Shown piece after piece: positions 58,637-64,000 of a stretch of 64,000 nt of DNA. The stretch is from Pyrocephalus nanus. Its lineage: Eukaryota; Chordata; Aves; Passeriformes; Tyrannidae. Each line of letters opens with the position of its first letter. Position 1 is the stretch's first letter. The stretch covers positions 76,132,200-76,196,199 of the forward strand of contig CM076259.1 in the NCBI GenBank assembly GCA_038380795.1, read 5' to 3'. The notes under the pieces were generated by a model, which was given only the letters and a program-made list of their open reading frames with translations, was not told where the DNA came from and made no database searches. The position numbers and the translations under genes are program-made.

Positions 58637-58759
58637 TGAAATTACATCTTTCACATCTCCCAGATCCGGTACTTGGTAAGTAAAAAGGGAAATCTGTTTG
58701 GACATAAGGAGGTAAAGTAGCTAGAGGTGGTAATTTAATCAACCGAGGATATATTTCAA

Positions 58760-59460
58760 TGTTTTCTCTGGTCTTCTAGGCATTAGCACTTTAAATTCAT
58801 TATGTCTGTTTGACAGATATATGCAGCCTTAAGGATCTAAAAATGAAATCCAAGAAGTATAGCCTGCTAGAGGACATATATTGAAGTTAAGAGATTAAAA
58901 CGGTCTAACCATTGCAAACAGAATGGAACATCTCGCATTTCTCATTCCTTATAAGCATGACTATTTTGCAGATGTTAAATACGGTCTGCTCTAATTATGA
59001 AGGAGGGGAGGGGGGACCCGCTCAAGAGCCGAGGCTTTCTAACTTTTACATTGATGAAGTGGATATTAGAAAGACAATATTAGCTCCTGTACCGTCTCGG
59101 GCTCGGGAAGTTTTACATGGGGGATTTTCTCTATCAACAATTTAATAAGGAGGGTGCAGCAGCAGCCTCTCCTACATGCTTTAAAGACTCAAGAATCGTG
59201 CATGAATTTCCTATAAGGCAAATAACAAAAGAGCCAAATGAGAAGAGCGGGTCTTTTTTCCGTCTAACTGGGACACTAAGGACTCTGTGTCATTACAGTA
59301 ATTTAGCAATGTTAATGATCTGTAATATTAATACATCATACTTGAAAATGGGGAAGAGTCGTCATAATTAAATGCATTAAGGCACAATTAAAAAGTAATC
59401 TAAGCAGTTGTAAAGATACCAGCGACGATAAGGCTGTTCATTAGGCTGCGAACCTCTCTG
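58760..59460. promoter_or_regulatory. Candidate conserved noncoding enhancer
   Basis: Roughly 700 bases of complex, non-repetitive AT-rich DNA lacking an open frame of note. It is dense in developmental factor words: GACAATATTAG, ATTGCAAACAG, GCAATGTTAATGATC, CATAATTAAATGCATTA and CACAATTAAAAAGTAATC. Its place between GPR180 and the expected SOX21 fits a SOX21-type regulatory block. This is inferred from composition and synteny, not from alignment. Confidence 0.35.
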
Positions 59461-59634
59461 CTCATGGAAGCCCTCCCTGGTAGGGCTGGTGCAGCAGCCC
59501 CGGCCCGGCTCAGCAGCCGCGCAGGAAGGCGCTGGGGCGCGCAGCCTGCGCGGCCTTATCAGCCCATCGCCTAAGGAGGCGGGGGTGAGGGGGCTGTACT
59601 AGCGAGCCCTTTGGCCGATCTGCCCCGTTTTTTC

Positions 59635-59672
59635 GGGGAACCGGGGTGGGGGGAGGGGGCGGAAGGGGGACA
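59635..59672 (+). other. G-quadruplex-capable G-run cluster
   Basis: Runs of four to six G separated by one to four bases (ggggaaccggggtgggggg and on) meet the usual four-run pattern on the plus strand. Confidence 0.6.
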
Positions 59673-62600
59673 CCACAACAATCTCGTCCCAGACACTCGT
59701 GTCCGCATACGCTGGCCACCTTTTCAAACCACGTCCCAAGCTGCACTGAAACGCATATTTCGGCTGCCAAACCGCAGTGACATTTAAGCAGAAGCCCAGA
59801 CCCAGGCTGACCCTTACCCGGCATCTGAGAGCCCCTGCTGTCCTCTCCTTGGCTGCCTCAGACATACAGCACACGGGCAGCAGCCATCGGGGCAACGCCT
59901 GGTCGGGCCTGGGAGCAGCTAATGCCCAAATCCTCCATCCCGCACCGCCGGCATCTCCCCGCTTCTGCCGAGGAAGGCTGAATCCCTGAGTCATGGGACT
60001 GAGTTCTGAACAGTGGGACTGAGTACTCTACCCGTGGGGCTGGGTCCTTGACCCAGCAGCTGTCTCTGCCCTGTACAGCCAGCTTCCCAGGGAGTCATCG
60101 TGAGACCATATGAGCACTTGGGGTTGAGGTGTGAGCAGACACACTCTGATAGTGTGGGCTGTGAGGCCTGGCCCTTGTGCTGCCCAGTTGCTGTCCATCA
60201 TCCCACGGGGGCAACAGCCCCACACATTTCCTCACGTAACTCGTGAAAACCTCATCTCCAGCCTAGTTTTGGCAAAAACCTCATCCCTAGCCTAGTTCTA
60301 TCAAAATGGTCCAGCTTTAAAACAATCAATTAAAAAATCACATTCAACTGCTGATAGAGTGTTTCTTATTCCATCTCTGGCAGATTTTTCATCTCATGGA
60401 TACACACTGTGATTTTCAGGCTGGTTTCATAATGGAGAGAAGGTTGCAGTAGCAGGCAGTGCTTTGGTAGGGCTCTCTAGTGGTCCCCTCCTGAAAATGG
60501 CTTATCTCTTTGGCCAAATTCAGGAAAGTCTGGCTGAGGGAAGCCTTTTATTATGGAAATCCACAGTTGGGTATCAGAGGAAAACCCAGTCTGGTGATTC
60601 CAGAAATCCTGCGAATCAGACATAGAGATGAGCCTTCCAACCCAAGGAAAATTTTCAAACTGATCTTGAACATAATTCCAAAAATTAGGCCTATTTCCAG
60701 CCACAGTCCTCAACTCTATGCAAATGTAGGCTTGCCCAGCCTGGAACTGCCTGGGGAGTGACATGGACATTGTCACCTATATATGGTTCTGAGAGGAGAG
60801 CTGTGCATTGCAGCTGTTTATGCCTTTCCCTTTCCTGTTGATATCAATGATGAGTGTAATAATTAAAAAAAGATGGAATAGAGGTAATGAAAAATAAATG
60901 GGTAGGAGTAAAGAATACAAACTAAAAATAACACAATTTGCTCAACCTTTAGATATGAGATTTTGGTAATGTCAACAATTTTGTATTTTTGTATTAATAT
61001 CTAGGTTGGATATTGCAATTTACACCAATATATAAATGAAAATCATTTACATATGTAATGATGTAATATGCAATATGTCCAACTTTCATGTATGGTGAGG
61101 GTGATTCCTCAGAGGTCTTAGCCTTCCATGGGAATGTTACTTCTTTGAATGACAGCATGATGATGACAAAGTCTTCATTTGGGTTTGTAAAAAATCTGCA
61201 GGTAGAAAATGGATGTATCCTGCAGATAAACCAGAGAGAGCAGGTAAAGTGACAATGCCAAACTGATGGAATATTTGCTTATGTGAATATGGATTTCTTA
61301 AAGGGCTAAAGGGAGCTTTATATCCCCTTCCCCTCTTGTATCCATTGGTGCTGTATGCTATACATCCAAACTATGTCAGAGTCACAGCTGTGTGACTACA
61401 TGGCCTCCTATTCAGATCACAGAAGGATTAATTTCTCTTCGTTATTGGTCCATCAGAAGAATCTCATGTATCCTCAGCTTTCTGTCTCACTGCTTTCTTG
61501 AGTTTGCTTAAACCCCCTGTTTGATCCCAGCTGGATACAAAATAACTTTGGACTTGAGTTCTCACTTATTTCCATTGTCAGAATTCCGTGAAACCAGTCA
61601 AAATAAATCTTGATTTAAGTTGGGAAGGAGCTGTTACCCTTGGAAATGGGAATCAACCTTTCATGGTCTACGGCCAACATTGCATCTCAGAACCATATTT
61701 GTGGTCCATTTAAACAAACATGCTATGAGCATGTTTCATAGTGTATCTTAATATAGATGATGAATGCCCCACAGAACTTCTGTGCTGTCCTGGAGAAGGC
61801 TTTTCCCCAGTGTGAAATCCTGGAAGGTATCTCTGGTGGACCTTCCCTGGAATTCAGCCCTGAAAATATTGACCTGAACCCAGGCTCCCTACAAATGATC
61901 TTTATGATCACTGCCTGCTGCAGGGCCCAAGATTCAGAGCCCAAGCTCTAGGGTCATGTCTTGGGTCCGTTTGGGTGCCGGAAATGTCTTACAGCCACAT
62001 GTTCTGGGAACTTTCACAGATGCCTGGTGACAGTGCCTTGAAAAAGATCCATGACAAAACAGCAGTTACCTCATCAGCTGCAAGATGCAAGGTATGTATT
62101 TTATTCAGAAACACTATATTTTGGTGTTCTAAAAGAAATTTATTTCTCTGAAAATGTCCAGGCTGTGGAAAAACATTTTTTAATTGAAATGAAAGGTATG
62201 GTAAAAAACAAAACAAACAAACAACCAACAACAACAACAAAAATCCCACACCCCTCCCCCAAAAAAAACCAAAACAAAACAAAAACTTGTGTTCTTGCTT
62301 GAGTCTATGTTTAAGTCTTGACAATGAAAACTGTGCTCTTCAGCTGGCTCTGCTGTGCATGCAATCTGAGATACATTCCTGGCACTGGAGAGTGAACAAA
62401 CCTGGTGTGTGACACAAGACCACATCCAAACAGGATGAGGAAATAATCCCTCATATCAGAATAAACAGCCATACAGCCCATCAACTGCCTTGATTTTGTT
62501 AAGTGTTTTGCTGGTGCAATTGGAGAAGTCAACTTTAAGGAGACGTTAGGGGGAGTACAGCTAACATCATAGAATGTTTTTTACCAGAAAGGCAGAAGCA

Positions 62601-64000
62601 TCTAAAGCAACACTCTAGTTAAGGAACAAGATTGGGTAAGAAAAACAGTTGTCAAATGCTAACACAACAATTGTGTTGAAACTGTTGACAGCTGTGTGGA
62701 GAAAAGGGGTGCAGAGAAGAAAAGCACAGGAGTAGGTGGGTCGAGAAGACCCAGGCACTGTTATACAAGGATAGAAAGAAGATGAACAAATGATATTTGC
62801 CAAAGAAATTCATATTAATTTAAATTATGTAAGACTTGACCGGGGTTTGCTTTGAAGGGAAGGTCAAGGATCAGAGAAGCTGTAGGAATATTAATCAAGG
62901 GATGAGAGTGGAAGAAAATACTCGAAAGCTGAGAAACCAGGAGCTCACTCTCAGCCATGCTGTATTAATGCTGATATGTTAAAACCGATAAAGATAATGT
63001 ATTTTGAAAACAACTGCAGAGAGAGAACCTCAGTGAAGTGATATTCTTTTCTGTCACAGAGAAGGTAATAGATGAAGCCATCTTCCTTTCTAGAGTCATC
63101 ACGGGAAGGATAAGTAAGGGACAGAGGGTGAAAGATGCAAGTCCCTAGGACCTAGCTAAAAGACAGTGTGAGCAGCATGAGGGAGTTGTTGCACTACTGA
63201 GCTAGAAGAAATAGATCTGAAAAAGATGGCCTCAGAAGAAAAAAAAAAACAAAACAGAAAGAAATGAAGGCTGAAGACTGTAGCAGCAGGAATCAGATGC
63301 AGCTGAGAGTCTGAAGACAGAACTTGAAAGAGCTGGATGGAAAACATTCAGAGAACAAGCACAGGTGGCATGTCCTAGGGAGGAGGTTGGTTGGATTATC
63401 TTTGCAGTCAACAGGAGGTATTTAGCAAGGTGGAATATTGGCTCATCTGGCAGCTGTAACTAGTATTAGTTTGCTACTAGATGTTCAGCTCTATCAGAGC
63501 TTTGTGGTGCGCCCCAAGATGACAGGCATGTTTGTCAAAAGTATAATAATACCTGACTAAGGCAGACTTGTTCTGAAGTTATCATTACTTCTCCATGGCT
63601 GATCATAAATAAATATTTTAGTAGGTGACTTAACTCCCTTCTGGAAAGGTAGCACAAGAGAGTATTAATGCTTTCTTTTGAGTCTGGAGACTGACAAAAT
63701 TTCATCAGTCATGGATGTAATACCTACAAAAACAGAGTATCCTTTCTCTAAAACCTCACAAACTTATACCTGAATCCCTCAAAAGTGAGAGATCTTTTTC
63801 TTCCTTACAAGCTCGAGGTGAAATATTCTGCTTATTTAGAGGTAGCTTGCCTTCAGTACATCTTATTTGATGTAATAAAAACTGTTACTGAGGATTTTAG
63901 AGCAAATAAATGAGGCGGGGAAAGTTAGTATATCTTTAGCAACTCTTTTGATTAGTAATCTTTTAATAACCTGTCCTAGTTAGGACAAGAGCCAAGTTTG
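59673..64000. other. Intergenic right end, no gene seen
   Basis: No supported coding exon, RNA gene or named repeat. The first 570 bases are moderately GC-rich and may be an eroded insertion. A/C-rich simple DNA lies at 62205-62286 and a tandem duplication near 60245. Frames at about 61757-61951 and elsewhere are short and unlike known proteins. Confidence 0.4.
60245..60302. repeat. Imperfect 29-base tandem duplication
   Basis: 'gaaaacctcatctccagcc' and 'caaaaacctcatccctagcc' recur with a spacing of about 29 bases, each followed by 'tagtt'. Confidence 0.75.

Noticed and set aside
49100..64000. SOX21 coding exon, expected by synteny
   Set aside because: I looked for an HMG box (RPMNAFMVW-like) on both strands and found none. 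The gene probably lies beyond the right edge or was lost in assembly.

Overview
This is a stretch of vertebrate, almost certainly bird, nuclear DNA. It holds intron-rich genes with GT-AG junctions, four CR1 LINE 3' fragments in the avian style and an isolated nuclear tRNA-Phe gene. A roughly 1.1 kb solo LTR closely resembles endogenous-retrovirus LTRs that I associate with songbird genomes, so a passerine is the best guess; species cannot be fixed from the window.

Two protein-coding genes can be reconstructed exon by exon. TGDS (dTDP-D-glucose 4,6-dehydratase family) lies on the minus strand, 12108-25160, with 12 coding exons encoding 357 residues. GPR180 (intimal thickness-related receptor) lies on the plus strand, 25665-47993, with 9 coding exons encoding 440 residues. 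They are head to head: the start codons are 504 bases apart inside one CpG island (about 24740-26080). That island carries a GC box, an inverted CCAAT box and a palindromic GTCACGTGAC E-box/CLEAR-type site. The order TGDS(-) GPR180(+) is the same as on human 13q32, where DCT lies on the TGDS side and SOX21 on the GPR180 side. Neither flanking gene is seen here.

Layout. 1-12.1 kb is the region downstream of TGDS: solo LTR, CR1 fragments, tRNA-Phe (minus strand) and otherwise AT-rich sequence without recognisable genes. 12.1-25.2 kb is TGDS, with a likely 1 kb 3' UTR reaching about 11.1 kb. 25.2-25.66 kb is the shared promoter. 25.67-49.1 kb is GPR180, including a 3' UTR of about 0.1 or 1.1 kb depending on which poly(A) signal is used; introns hold a CR1 copy (intron 1) and a decayed inverted-repeat element (intron 6). 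49.1-64 kb is intergenic toward the expected SOX21 side. It contains a degenerate coding-like remnant (about 50.7-51.4 kb), two orphan GC-rich islands (56.1-56.5 and 58.1-58.4 kb), long A/T homopolymers, and AT-rich blocks rich in POU, SOX and homeodomain words that are candidate distal enhancers.

Functionally, TGDS is a cytosolic sugar-nucleotide short-chain dehydrogenase and GPR180 a signal-peptide-bearing seven-helix membrane protein. They have no known shared pathway; what they share here is a promoter. No new biological system is evident. The points most worth checking are the in-frame alternative donors after GPR180 exon 7, the TGDS C-terminal extension, the shared-promoter palindrome and the orphan islands and enhancer candidates in the last 8 kb. 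Gene identities and human comparisons rest on remembered family sequences, not on a search.
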